A stretch of DNA of 64,000 nt. It comes from Thiomicrorhabdus chilensis DSM 12352. GTDB taxonomy: Bacteria > Pseudomonadota > Gammaproteobacteria > Thiomicrospirales > Thiomicrospiraceae. The translations under genes and the position numbers were made by a program. This document shows, piece after piece, positions 1 to 8,017 of the stretch; within the stretch, counting starts at the first letter, position 1; each line of letters starts with the position of its first letter. Below the pieces are notes generated by a model. It made no database searches. It was given only the letters and a program-made list of their open reading frames with translations, and was not told where the DNA came from. Location: NCBI RefSeq assembly GCF_000483485.1, contig NZ_KI519609.1, forward strand, positions 1,269,460 through 1,333,459, in the 5' to 3' direction.

Positions 1-1
1 A

Positions 2-919
2 TTGGCGGATGCCCAGTTATTGCATTTTATTCCGGTCAAAGACGCGACCGTCAGAATTCTAAAGCTGAAAAAGGGCGAGTTGGATATCGTTCAAAATGAC
101 CTGTCGCCTGAGCTGGTGAACTACGCCGAAAATCAGGACGAGTTGAAAGTCGATTGGCACAGCGGCACCAATTTTGGTTATATCGGATTCAACTTCGAGG
201 ATGCGTTGCTCAAGCAAAAGGCTTTGCGGCAGGCCATCGCCATGGGCATCGACCGTAAGGCGGTGATCAATGCCATTTTTGGCGGCCACGCGCGTCTCGC
301 TGGCGGGTTGCTGGTACCGGAACACTGGTGCGGCGTGCCGGAAATAAACGGCTATCCTTATGATCCGGTACAGGCTAAAGCGCTGCTACAACAAGTAAAG
401 ATTCCAGCAGGCCTGCTCAATTCCGAGGGTTTGATTGAACTCAGCTATAAAACCTCTAACGATCCCACGCGGATACGTCTGGCCACCATTTATCAGTCCC
501 AACTCAGGAAAATAGGCATTCAGCTCAAAATACAGAGTTATGACTGGGGAACCTTTTACAGCGATATCAAGCAGGGGCGTTTCCAGCTTTACAGCCTGGC
601 TTGGGTAGGTGTGAAAAGCCCGGATATTTTTCAATATGTGTTTGACAGCGCCGCCATACCGCCTAATGGCGCCAACCGCGGACGTTATCGGGATGAAAGG
701 GCTGACCACTTGATTCGACAGGCCTCTACGCAAACCCAGCAAAACGAACAAGCGCGACTTTACCGTACCTTGCAAATTCATTTGCAGGAGACGCTGGCCA
801 CGGTTCCATTATGGTACGAGGATCAATACGCGGTAAGCCGCAAACAGGTATCAGGGTATCAACTTTATTCAGATGGGCGATTAGACGGCTTATTGAATGT
901 GCAGAAACGACAGGTTTGA
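2..919 (+). CDS. Peptide ABC transporter substrate-binding protein, family 5 (3' part)
   Basis: The visible 305 residues are the C-terminal part of an extracellular solute-binding protein of family 5 (SBP_bac_5; DppA/OppA/MppA type); the 5' end lies outside the window. Supporting features are the stretch LRQAIAMGIDRKAVINAIF, the PYDPVQAKALL segment where the ligand lobe resumes, and a C-terminal VPLWYEDQYAV region. The family delivers oligopeptides in the periplasm to an inner-membrane ABC permease. No permease follows directly; DppB/DppC-type permeases lie 10 kb downstream and could be its partners (inference). A 7-bp hairpin (931-937 with 948-954) follows the stop but lacks a T-run. The exact ligand cannot be read from the sequence. 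Confidence 0.88.
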   Translation: MADAQLLHFIPVKDATVRILKLKKGELDIVQNDLSPELVNYAENQDELKVDWHSGTNFGYIGFNFEDALLKQKALRQAIAMGIDRKAVINAIFGGHARLAGGLLVPEHWCGVPEINGYPYDPVQAKALLQQVKIPAGLLNSEGLIELSYKTSNDPTRIRLATIYQSQLRKIGIQLKIQSYDWGTFYSDIKQGRFQLYSLAWVGVKSPDIFQYVFDSAAIPPNGANRGRYRDERADHLIRQASTQTQQNEQARLYRTLQIHLQETLATVPLWYEDQYAVSRKQVSGYQLYSDGRLDGLLNVQKRQV

Positions 920-964
920 AATTTGGAGACAGCCCTACCAGAATCGATAGGGCTTAGGCGGATA

Positions 965-994
965 GAAAAGGTTCAAGTGTAAACTCCTGAACCT
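965..994 (-). terminator. Rho-independent terminator of the DUF2202 gene
   Basis: Read on the minus strand, AGGTTCA (994-988) pairs with TGAACCT (975-969) around a 12-base loop and is followed by TTTTC. It lies 29 bases beyond the DUF2202 stop codon, the expected place for its transcript end. Confidence 0.7.
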
Positions 995-1022
995 CTCCCT
1001 TATTTGTTAAGCCTTTATTAGA

Positions 1023-1736
1023 TTAGCGTCTTCCGCCTCTTCCTCTACCACCAGTTTGCGTGTCGGTGGTATTGGTATTACCGGTTTCCATGTCAGAATT
1101 AACGATTGCATCAAACTCTTCCTGAGAGATATGCACCGGCGTATAGTCAAATCCACCTTGTAGAATCAAGCTATAAAAACTTCTTAGATGGTTTCTGGAA
1201 CCCTTCAGTAAGTTACTGTAAACGTTGGTAATATCTGTCTTTTTAATGATGTTCAGCTGTTCTTGCAAGTCGGCAATATCCAACTCTTCAATTTGTGCTC
1301 CAACCATCAATGCCGCTTCATAGCTTTGCGAACCGGAATCAACCAGGGCGTGATAAAGTTCGGTGAAAGCCGGGTCGGTATAATCGCCAATCGCATCAGA
1401 TTTGACCGGATCTTCGATGTTGTATTTCACCAATAACTCGGCCACTTTGTCGGTGTGGGTTTGTTCAGAATTGGCGATATTCTGGAAAATCGGTACACCC
1501 CAACGATTGTAAAGCGTCAAATAAACATCACGAGCCAATTTCTCTTCTTCTCGCATGAACTTGAGGCTGGTGCTTTCAAAGGTAGTCAGTTGAGAAGTGG
1601 TAGTCGTCGTACTACTGGTGCTGCTTGTGTTGGTTTGGTTGTTCTGCTGCCATTTACCCCCGGCTGCCTGAGCAGAAGTGCTGCCAGCCAAAAGTGCAAT
1701 AGATAAAACCGTTGTTTTTAAAATAAGATGTTTCAT
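1023..1736 (-). CDS. Secreted ferritin-like DUF2202 protein
   Basis: A 237-residue protein with a typical Sec signal peptide (about residues 1-24, ending AQA), then a Ser/Thr/Asn/Gln-rich low-complexity linker (about 30-50) and a helical DUF2202 domain (about 52-205). The family hallmark EEEKLARD sits at residues 63-70, and further acidic and His residues (SEQTHTDKV, QIEEL) could bind metal, as in ferritin-like folds. The tail is Gly/Arg-rich (GRGRGGRR). The start is set by an AAGGAAGG ribosome site five bases upstream. Family function is not established; an extracytoplasmic metal or oxidative-stress role is inference. Its long leader carries a c-di-GMP-I riboswitch and terminator, so expression probably responds to c-di-GMP. 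Confidence 0.85.
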   Translation of the reverse strand: MKHLILKTTVLSIALLAGSTSAQAAGGKWQQNNQTNTSSTSSTTTTTSQLTTFESTSLKFMREEEKLARDVYLTLYNRWGVPIFQNIANSEQTHTDKVAELLVKYNIEDPVKSDAIGDYTDPAFTELYHALVDSGSQSYEAALMVGAQIEELDIADLQEQLNIIKKTDITNVYSNLLKGSRNHLRSFYSLILQGGFDYTPVHISQEEFDAIVNSDMETGNTNTTDTQTGGRGRGGRR

Positions 1737-1851
1737 TTAACCTTCCTTTTTAAAGTCGAGTGCAATTCGGTAACCTGTGTTCAGCTAAAGTGAATTGCTA
1801 TTGTCAAAGTGACCATTTAAAAATTGAAGGCACAAAAATGTGGGAAGAGAC

Positions 1852-1889
1852 AAAAATAAGATCTGTTATCGGAAATCAAACAGCTTATT
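1852..1889 (-). terminator. Riboswitch expression-platform terminator
   Basis: On the minus strand AATAAG-CTGTT (1889-1879) pairs with AACAG-(AT)-CTTATT (1867-1855), giving 11 base pairs with a two-base bulge and running into TTTTTG. It starts four bases after the aptamer core, as expected for a transcriptional riboswitch platform. Whether ligand favours or prevents this hairpin cannot be told by eye. Confidence 0.65.
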
Positions 1890-1968
1890 ATTTGGCAACC
1901 GGCTATCTTACTGAGTAAGACCCTTGGCTTTCCGTCCTTGCTTCACAACAAGTTTGGCACAACAAATA
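1890..1968 (-). ncRNA. Cyclic di-GMP-I riboswitch (GEMM-I class)
   Basis: Read on the minus strand, the segment follows the GEMM-I layout. It opens with GCCAAAC, then a hairpin CUUGUU/AGCAAG capped by a GUGA (GNRA) tetraloop. The signature GGACGGAAAGCC follows (class consensus GGACGCAAAGCC), then AAGGGUCU, a stem GUCUUAC/GUAAGAU, and the closing AUAGCCGGUUGCC. These match the conserved positions of the class, including the tetraloop that docks in the second helix; the C to G change inside the signature is the main departure. It lies about 155 bases upstream of the DUF2202 start and is followed by an intrinsic terminator, which points to transcriptional control. An Infernal search against RF01051 would settle it. 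Confidence 0.85.
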
Positions 1969-2169
1969 ATGTTTCAGTCAATTCAAAATACGTTTCGAAT
2001 CAACTTGGTTTGTATTGTAGGCAGCTAAATTCAGAAATACCCTCACCCTAACAGGTGAAATTAGAAGAATTACCGATGGAATTTTTTATAGGGTTCGATA
2101 AGAAAATCCGTAAGCTGCATAAAATCATTTAAATCGTCTGTCCTACAGGCAAGACTGGCTCAGTTAAGT

Positions 2170-3264
2170 TCATTCTTTTGTCAGTTTGATGGGCAGACGT
2201 TTATTGCCCCATGTGCCGGGTTGTTCTTCAAATACCCCGGCAATGGGCGTTTGACAGTTGGCGCATTTGCCATGGTCCAGATGCCAATCGTAGATTTCAT
2301 AGTATTGTCGGCCAATGACCTTTTGCTGACAATTTGGACAGTAGGTGGCTTGTCCATCCGCATGGATCACATTTCCGGTATAGACATATTTCAAACCGGC
2401 TTTCATGGCGATATTTCGAGCCATCTCCAAAGTCGATTTGGGAGTCGGTGGATTATCCATCATGCGGTAATCGGGATGATAAGCGGTGAAATGCAACGGC
2501 ACCTCATCTCCACAGTGTTGAATGATCCATTGGCTCATGGCTTCGATCTCAGACGGCGAATCGTTCTCGCCCGGGATCAGCAACGTAGTGAGCTCCAGCC
2601 AGCAATCGGTTTCATTAGCGACATATTCGATGGTATCCAACACAGGCTGCAACTTGGCGCCGGTCAATTTTTCGTAAAACCGTTCATTGAAGGCCTTCAG
2701 GTCTATATTGGCCGCGTCCATCCATTCAAAAAACTCTTTACGCGGCGCTTCGCTGATATAACCGGCGGTCACAGCCACATTTTTAATACCATGGGCCCGA
2801 CAGGCTTTTGCGGTATCGATGGCATACTCATAAAAAATGACTGGATCGTTATAAGTATAGGCGACGGAAGCACATTGGTGCTTTTTAGCAGCCAGTGCCA
2901 GGGCTTCGGGATCGGCTTGATCCAGCAGGCGATCCATGTCACGCGCTTTGGACATGTCCCAATTCTGACAGAACTTACAGGCCAGATTGCATCCGGCGGT
3001 GCCGAATGACAAAACGGCGGATCCAGGCAGGAAATGGTTGAGCGGTTTCTTTTCAATGGGGTCGATGCAAAAACCGCTGGAACGGCCATAAGAGGTCAGC
3101 CACATCTGGTCATTTTTTCTGCCACGGACAAAACAGAATCCACGTTGCCCCTCATGAAGTTTGCACTCCCGGGGACACAAGTCACACTGTATTAATCCGT
3201 TTTCTAATGCATGCCAGTGTTCAACCGGAATGACGGAAGGATGTTCTAAATCCACATTTTTCAT
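2170..3264 (-). CDS. amrS: AmmeMemoRadiSam system radical SAM enzyme
   Basis: A 364-residue radical SAM protein of the AmrS family (related to PFL-activating enzymes). The CxxxCxxC cluster that binds the [4Fe-4S] is CNLACKFC at residues 92-99. An N-terminal Cys set (C27, C30, C34) and a C-terminal CPNC...CANC pair look like extra metal sites and are usual for this family. It is divergent from amrB-amrA, which encode the other two parts of the system, with a 77-bp AT-rich region between. The triad is conserved in bacteria and archaea, but its reaction is unknown; an RNA or protein modification role has only been proposed. Start at ATG 3264 follows AAGGTAACAAAG. Confidence 0.93.
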   Translation of the reverse strand: MKNVDLEHPSVIPVEHWHALENGLIQCDLCPRECKLHEGQRGFCFVRGRKNDQMWLTSYGRSSGFCIDPIEKKPLNHFLPGSAVLSFGTAGCNLACKFCQNWDMSKARDMDRLLDQADPEALALAAKKHQCASVAYTYNDPVIFYEYAIDTAKACRAHGIKNVAVTAGYISEAPRKEFFEWMDAANIDLKAFNERFYEKLTGAKLQPVLDTIEYVANETDCWLELTTLLIPGENDSPSEIEAMSQWIIQHCGDEVPLHFTAYHPDYRMMDNPPTPKSTLEMARNIAMKAGLKYVYTGNVIHADGQATYCPNCQQKVIGRQYYEIYDWHLDHGKCANCQTPIAGVFEEQPGTWGNKRLPIKLTKE

Positions 3265-3341
3265 CTTTGTTACCTTGAAAACTTAAATCAATATAATTAT
3301 ATATGGTTGTAACTTATTAATATTTCAAGGTTTGATTTTGT
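3265..3341. promoter_or_regulatory. Divergent promoter region of amrS and amrBA
   Basis: This 77-bp AT-rich spacer holds overlapping TATAAT hexamers on both strands (3292-3297 on plus, 3301-3296 on minus). Neither has a good -35 at 16-18 bp, so transcription start sites remain uncertain. Confidence 0.4.
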
Positions 3342-4160
3342 ATGAATGCCAATCCACGCATCAAAGAAGCCGCTGTTTCGGGCTTGTTTTACCCGAATAA
3401 TTCATTTGAGTTGCACAGCATGTTCGATCAGTGGTTCGTCAATCCAGTTGATTCGTCAGCTGTTGAGGAACCGCCAAGAGCATTGATTTTGCCTCATGCC
3501 GGTTATGTATATTCGGGTAAAACGGCAGCGAAAGGCTATGCCTTATGGCAGGGAGCGGCAGATAAAATTAAAACCGTTGTGGTGATGGGGCCTGCCCACA
3601 GAGTCGGTTTTCAAGGCATCACCACCGTGGATTTCGATGCCGTGGAGACACCGCTTGGAGCATTGCAAATAGATGCAAAATTACGAGATTCGCTGTTGGC
3701 TGAGTTTCCACAGGTGGAAATTTCAAATTATGCTCAGCAGCTGGAACACAGTCTGGAGGTGCATTTTCCATTTATTAAATACCTTTTGCCTGACGTGAAA
3801 GTGTTGCCATTATTGAATGGCAGTGTGCAACCTGCTGAGGTTGCCGCTGTGTTAAGAACCTTGTGGCAACAAGAGGGTGTGTATTTTGTCATCAGCAGTG
3901 ACTTAAGCCACTTCCATTTTTACGAAGAAGCACAGCACATCGACCAACAAACAGCCGAGATGGTCAATCATGGTCAATGGCAGGAGTTGAATGGCGAACG
4001 CGCTTGCGGTTATAAAGGCATACAAGGATTACTGGAACTTAAAAATGACAATCCATTTAAAATTCAGATGCTTGAGTTGATTAATTCAGGTGATACGGCG
4101 GGTGACAAGTCACGAGTCGTCGGCTATGGGGCTTGGGTGATCAGTGAGGAGAGACCATAA
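3342..4160 (+). CDS. amrB: AmmeMemoRadiSam system protein B (Memo family)
   Basis: A 272-residue Memo-like protein, full length for the family. Conserved metal-site motifs of the Memo/extradiol-dioxygenase-like fold are present in order: LPHAGYVYSGKT near residue 50, GPAHRVGF, SSDLSHFHFY, and ERACGY towards the C-terminus. Human MEMO1 uses the equivalent His, Asp and Cys residues to bind metal (iron or copper). The stop codon is directly followed by the amrA start, so the two are co-transcribed and probably translationally coupled. No catalytic activity is established for the bacterial protein. Confidence 0.92.
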   Translation: MNANPRIKEAAVSGLFYPNNSFELHSMFDQWFVNPVDSSAVEEPPRALILPHAGYVYSGKTAAKGYALWQGAADKIKTVVVMGPAHRVGFQGITTVDFDAVETPLGALQIDAKLRDSLLAEFPQVEISNYAQQLEHSLEVHFPFIKYLLPDVKVLPLLNGSVQPAEVAAVLRTLWQQEGVYFVISSDLSHFHFYEEAQHIDQQTAEMVNHGQWQELNGERACGYKGIQGLLELKNDNPFKIQMLELINSGDTAGDKSRVVGYGAWVISEERP

Positions 4161-4757
4161 ATGACATTATCCGTTAGCGAACAAAATTATCTTTTGGGCG
4201 TGGCCAAACAGAGCATCGAACACGGTTTAGAACACGGTGTTCAAAAACCGCCCGGATCCTACAACTTACCTTTGAGTTTTCAGCATTTTGAAAATGAGCA
4301 GGCCTGCTTTGTTACCTTAAATAAAGAAGCTCAACTGCGCGGATGCATCGGTACTCTTGAAGCGACAAGGGCATTGATTGAGGATGTTTCCCATAATGCG
4401 TTTCATGCCGCTTTTTCAGACCCGAGATTCAGTCCCCTTGATATCCAGGAGTTGGAACGACTGAATATCGGAATATCGTTATTGAGTCCACCACAGGAGA
4501 TGGAATATTGTCAGACAATGGAGGATTTGCTAGAGCAATTAAAGCCAGAAGAGGACGGCTTAATTATCAGTGACGGGGCTCGACGAGCGACCTTTTTACC
4601 TTCCGTTTGGGAGCAACTGCCCGACAAAAGGCAATTTGTACACTATTTGATGCGCAAAGCCGGGATATCGGTTTGGTCGGAAGGCATACGTTGCGAGCGC
4701 TACCGTTCTCATTCGTTTGATCTGGGCTGGCATCGCATTGAATCTTATGCAGGGTGA
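4161..4757 (+). CDS. amrA: AmmeMemoRadiSam system protein A (AMMECR1 domain)
   Basis: A 198-residue single-domain AMMECR1 protein. The signature LRGCIGTLEA, the most conserved part of the family, lies near residues 56-65, followed by HNAFHAAFSDPRF. It begins immediately after the amrB stop (TAA-ATG). The Cys in LRGCIG is a candidate functional residue (inference). Its biochemical role is unknown, but it almost always occurs with AmrB and AmrS, as here. A strong terminator follows 70 bp downstream. Confidence 0.92.
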   Translation: MTLSVSEQNYLLGVAKQSIEHGLEHGVQKPPGSYNLPLSFQHFENEQACFVTLNKEAQLRGCIGTLEATRALIEDVSHNAFHAAFSDPRFSPLDIQELERLNIGISLLSPPQEMEYCQTMEDLLEQLKPEEDGLIISDGARRATFLPSVWEQLPDKRQFVHYLMRKAGISVWSEGIRCERYRSHSFDLGWHRIESYAG

Positions 4758-4828
4758 TACTGGGTTGAATAAGTAGAGTTTCTAGCAAACAATATGTTTT
4801 TAATGGCATGCCGTGAAGTCCACAAAAT

Positions 4829-4860
4829 CGGCGATTTAATTTCCAATCGCCGGTTTTTTC
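4829..4860 (+). terminator. Terminator of amrBA
   Basis: CGGCGATT (4829-4836) pairs with AATCGCCG (4845-4852) around an 8-base loop, followed by GTTTTTTC. It separates amrBA from the exporter operon. Confidence 0.85.
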
Positions 4861-4871
4861 ATTTGCTTAAT

Positions 4872-4880
4872 TGGTATACT
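4872..4880 (+). promoter_or_regulatory. Candidate extended -10 promoter of the exporter operon
   Basis: TGGTATACT fits an extended -10 element (TGn-TATACT). There is no good -35, as is usual for this class. It lies about 65 bp upstream of the membrane fusion gene and just after the amrBA terminator. Confidence 0.45.
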
Positions 4881-4944
4881 TTAGAAGACACGCAGTGTCC
4901 TCCCTTTTTCTATTCAGCGTATATTCAGCCTTATGGAGTGGTTC

Positions 4945-6021
4945 ATGCAAACCAAAACCAAAACGCGCCTCGGTGTTCTTTTTGTCGGTCTTTTATTCGC
5001 CATCGCCCTTTACGGGTTCATCAATTCTCGTCCGGAAAGTGTTCCTGACAACCTGATCAAAGTAAACGGCCGAATTGAAGGTGAGCATCACCTGGCTTCG
5101 ACTAAAGTAGCCGGCAAGGTCTTTGAGGTGAAAGTGGCCGAAGGCGACCAAGTTCAAAAAGGACAGGTGCTGGCGGTGCTGGATGATGCGCAAATAAGGG
5201 CAAAAGTCACTCAGGCCGCCGCGGCATACGGCGCCTCGCTGGCCAATTACAAAGCCTCTAAGACAGGCCTGCTGGTTTTTGAAAAGCAGACACCATTGCA
5301 AATTGAGTCCTCACAAGCGCAATTAACCCATGTTCAAGCCGCCTTAAAAGCCGCTCAAGCCAGCGAAGAGCAAGCCAGGGTGGATTTGAAACGGATGCAG
5401 AAGCTTTATAAAAAGAAAGCGGTCTCCGAGCACGATGTAGAGAATGCGGCTTTAAACTTGAAAACATTGCACGCCCAAGCAGTGACGGCTGAAACGGCGG
5501 TAGACCAGGCACGTAAGGCCTTGGCCTTGGTGGAACTGGGTTGGCAGGAATTAGCGGCTAAACGTGAAGTGACCGAGGCAGTCAAAGCCCAGACATTACA
5601 AGCTCAGGCAGGGCTGATGGAGGCCATGAGCGTTTTGGATGACATGAAAATTCGTTCGCCGATCGATGGCGTGGTCACCACCAAACTAGTCAATGAAGGT
5701 GAAGTCATCAACAGTGGCACCGGCCTGTTCGACATCGTTAACTTGGATCAGGTTTTTCTTAAAGGCTATATTGCCGAAAACCAGATCGGTAAAATTCATT
5801 TGGGGTTAAAGGCCGATCTTTACCTGGACTCATTGCCGGATAGACCGTTTGCTTCCGAAATTCGTTATATTTCTTCTCAAGCTGAATTTACCCCTAAAGA
5901 GGTACAGACTCAGGAAGAACGCGTGAAGCTGGTCTATGTAATCAAACTGTATCTGCAAGAAAACCCTCAACATCGAGTGACCCCCGGCTTACCTGCCGAT
6001 GCTTACATTCATATTGAGTGA
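4945..6021 (+). CDS. HlyD-family membrane fusion protein (YbhG-like)
   Basis: A 358-residue periplasmic adaptor. It has an N-terminal membrane anchor (about residues 8-26), a biotinyl-lipoyl half (KVAGKVFEVKVAEGDQVQKG), a long Ala/Gln-rich coiled-coil hairpin (about 80-220), the second lipoyl half (IRSPIDGVVTTKLVNEGEVI) and a beta-barrel domain. It would link the inner-membrane ABC transporter to an outer-membrane channel. ATG 4945 is chosen over ATG 4933 because GGAG at 4935-4938 is correctly spaced for it. First gene of a four-gene operon matching E. coli ybhGFSR in order. Substrate unknown; the E. coli system has been linked to drug and Na+/Li+ efflux. Confidence 0.9.
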   Translation: MQTKTKTRLGVLFVGLLFAIALYGFINSRPESVPDNLIKVNGRIEGEHHLASTKVAGKVFEVKVAEGDQVQKGQVLAVLDDAQIRAKVTQAAAAYGASLANYKASKTGLLVFEKQTPLQIESSQAQLTHVQAALKAAQASEEQARVDLKRMQKLYKKKAVSEHDVENAALNLKTLHAQAVTAETAVDQARKALALVELGWQELAAKREVTEAVKAQTLQAQAGLMEAMSVLDDMKIRSPIDGVVTTKLVNEGEVINSGTGLFDIVNLDQVFLKGYIAENQIGKIHLGLKADLYLDSLPDRPFASEIRYISSQAEFTPKEVQTQEERVKLVYVIKLYLQENPQHRVTPGLPADAYIHIE

Positions 6022-6031
6022 CGAGCGTAAA

Positions 6032-8017
6032 ATGCCTGCCATTATTGAAGTCAGCCAGCTAACTAAGTGCTACAGAAAACACCCCGCGGTCAAGTCGGTT
6101 GATTTAAACGTCAGCCAAGGTGAGATTTATGGTTTGATTGGTCCGGACGGGGCCGGAAAAAGCAGTGTCATGCAGATCCTGGCCGGTGTTTTGCGTTACG
6201 ATTCGGGGCAGGTCAAGGTTTTTGGCCAATCACTGGCAAGCGATAAGGACGCCGAAACCATCAAATCCAGAATCGGGTTTATGCCGCAAGGGTTGGGGTT
6301 GAACCTTTACCCGGAACTCACCATTGAAGAAAACATCAATTTTTTTGCTGATTTACGTAATGTGCCCAAAGATGAAAGGGAGCAACGCAAACAGCAGTTG
6401 CTGGATATGACCCAGTTGAATGCATTTCGTGACCGTCCGATGAAAAACCTGTCTGGCGGAATGAAGCAGAAACTGGGATTGGTTTGTACCTTGATTCATA
6501 AACCGGAATTGGTGATTCTGGATGAGCCGACCACCGGTGTCGATCCGGTTTCGCGCCGCGATTTCTGGGAGATACTCTCTTATCTGGTTCAGCATGAACA
6601 GATGACGGCGTTGGTTTCCACTTCCTACATGGATGAGGCGGAGCGTTTTCAAAACCTATCTTTTTTCTATGAAGGCAAAGTGCTTGCGCAAGGCGAGCCC
6701 GATTCCATTCTTGAGGATGTAAAAGGTTGGGTGGCCGAATGTTATTGTGGTGAGGCACTGACATTTTATCAGCACCTTAAAACGCTGTTCTCTCAGGTTG
6801 AAATTATTGGGGAGCGCATGCGAATCGTGGCATTGGGCAGCAGCAAAGAGGACTTTGAAATGCAGCTTAATAACCTCTTGAAAGAGTTTGGATTGGTGCA
6901 TGATTTGTTTATTCGACCGATTGAACTGGAAGACGTGTTTATTGGACTCCTGGCGCGTTGGAGACAGAAGGAAAGCGACAATGATATCCAACAACAGGCA
7001 GGGGCGATTGAAGTTTCTGCTATCCAGTTCGAAGAACGCCCTGCTTTTGATCCGAAGGAATTAATGATAGAAGCCAAGTCTTTAAGTCGTTTTTTTGGTG
7101 ACTTTGTGGCCGTGGATGAAGTCAGTTTTGACGTCAAAGCCGGTGAGATTTTCGGCTTGCTGGGTGCGAATGGAGCCGGTAAAAGTACCGCCATCAAGAT
7201 GTTGACAGGCCTGCTCAAACCTTCCCAAGGGTATGGGCACATATCGCAAAGCTCATTGAAAGACTCGGGTATCGACATCAAACAGAAAATTGGCTACATG
7301 TCACAATCGTTTTCATTGTATGCAGACCTGACAGTACATGAAAACCTCAAACTTTATGGTCAAATCTACGGTGTATCAAGAGGCAAGCTTAAGTCACGAA
7401 TTGAATGGGCGTTAAAAATGGGCAGCTTGCAAGCCGAAACCGATACGCTGGCCGGACGTTTGCCAATGGGCTTGCGTCAGCGTCTGGCATTGGGGTGCGC
7501 CTTATTGCACGAGCCTAAAGTGCTTTTCTTGGACGAACCAACCTCCGGCGTGGATCCGTTAGGACGACAGCAGTTCTGGGAAATCCTAGTTTCACTGGCA
7601 AAACTGAACGGCGTGGCCATTTTGGTGACCACACACTACATGAGTGAGGCAGAACATTGCGACAACTTGGCTTTAATGCAGAGTGGCCGAATTGTGGCTC
7701 AGGGAAGCCCTCAAAGTTTAAGGCAACAGGTCGCCGATGATTTGGGTCAAGTCATCAGCATTAGAGTTGACCGTCCCTATGATGCCTTGAGCATCCTAAA
7801 AAAGGCACAATATGAGCAGGCCTCCTTATTTGGCAAACGGGTGCATTTGTTTTCACTTAATCCGGAACAGACCCTCTCGGAAATAGAGCAAATACTCCAT
7901 ACTCAACAAGTGATGATTCGCGGCATACAGCAATTGTCGCCATCTTTGGAAGACGTGTTCATTCATTTCATCGAAACTGAACACTCTGATGCTGCTCACA
8001 GCAAGGAGGTTTCATGA
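6032..8017 (+). CDS. ABC transporter ATPase with two nucleotide-binding domains (YbhF-like)
   Basis: A 661-residue tandem ATPase. Domain 1 has Walker A GPDGAGKSS (residues 37-45), signature LSGGMKQ and Walker B VILDEPTTGVDP. Domain 2 (from about residue 345) has Walker A GANGAGKST and LFLDEPTSGVDP, but LPMGLRQ replaces the LSGGxxQ signature. One of the two composite ATP sites is therefore probably degenerate. The domains are joined by a linker rich in acidic residues. It overlaps the downstream permease by ATGA. ATG 6032 fits family N-termini better than the upstream in-frame ATG at 5999, which lies inside the preceding gene. Confidence 0.9.
   Translation: MPAIIEVSQLTKCYRKHPAVKSVDLNVSQGEIYGLIGPDGAGKSSVMQILAGVLRYDSGQVKVFGQSLASDKDAETIKSRIGFMPQGLGLNLYPELTIEENINFFADLRNVPKDEREQRKQQLLDMTQLNAFRDRPMKNLSGGMKQKLGLVCTLIHKPELVILDEPTTGVDPVSRRDFWEILSYLVQHEQMTALVSTSYMDEAERFQNLSFFYEGKVLAQGEPDSILEDVKGWVAECYCGEALTFYQHLKTLFSQVEIIGERMRIVALGSSKEDFEMQLNNLLKEFGLVHDLFIRPIELEDVFIGLLARWRQKESDNDIQQQAGAIEVSAIQFEERPAFDPKELMIEAKSLSRFFGDFVAVDEVSFDVKAGEIFGLLGANGAGKSTAIKMLTGLLKPSQGYGHISQSSLKDSGIDIKQKIGYMSQSFSLYADLTVHENLKLYGQIYGVSRGKLKSRIEWALKMGSLQAETDTLAGRLPMGLRQRLALGCALLHEPKVLFLDEPTSGVDPLGRQQFWEILVSLAKLNGVAILVTTHYMSEAEHCDNLALMQSGRIVAQGSPQSLRQQVADDLGQVISIRVDRPYDALSILKKAQYEQASLFGKRVHLFSLNPEQTLSEIEQILHTQQVMIRGIQQLSPSLEDVFIHFIETEHSDAAHSKEVS

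Larger units (their letters stand above)
1737..2169. other. 433-bp intergenic region holding the riboswitch leader
   Basis: No coding frame is supported here. The minus strand carries the c-di-GMP-I aptamer (about 1890-1968), an intrinsic terminator (1852-1889), a short CACA/TGTG hairpin (1831-1842) and the ribosome site of the DUF2202 gene. No convincing -35/-10 pair was found upstream of the aptamer. The part from about 2045 to 2169 is the downstream flank of amrS and shows only weak dyads. Confidence 0.6.

Noticed and set aside
2070-2081. TTACCGATGG on plus resembling the 3' end of a second GEMM aptamer
   Set aside because: No GGACGCAAAGCC core or GNRA-capped helix precedes it on that strand.
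2221-3009. Long 262-codon open frame on plus, antisense to amrS
   Set aside because: It lies wholly within amrS, whose radical SAM motifs are intact. The antisense translation has no recognisable family and no ribosome site.
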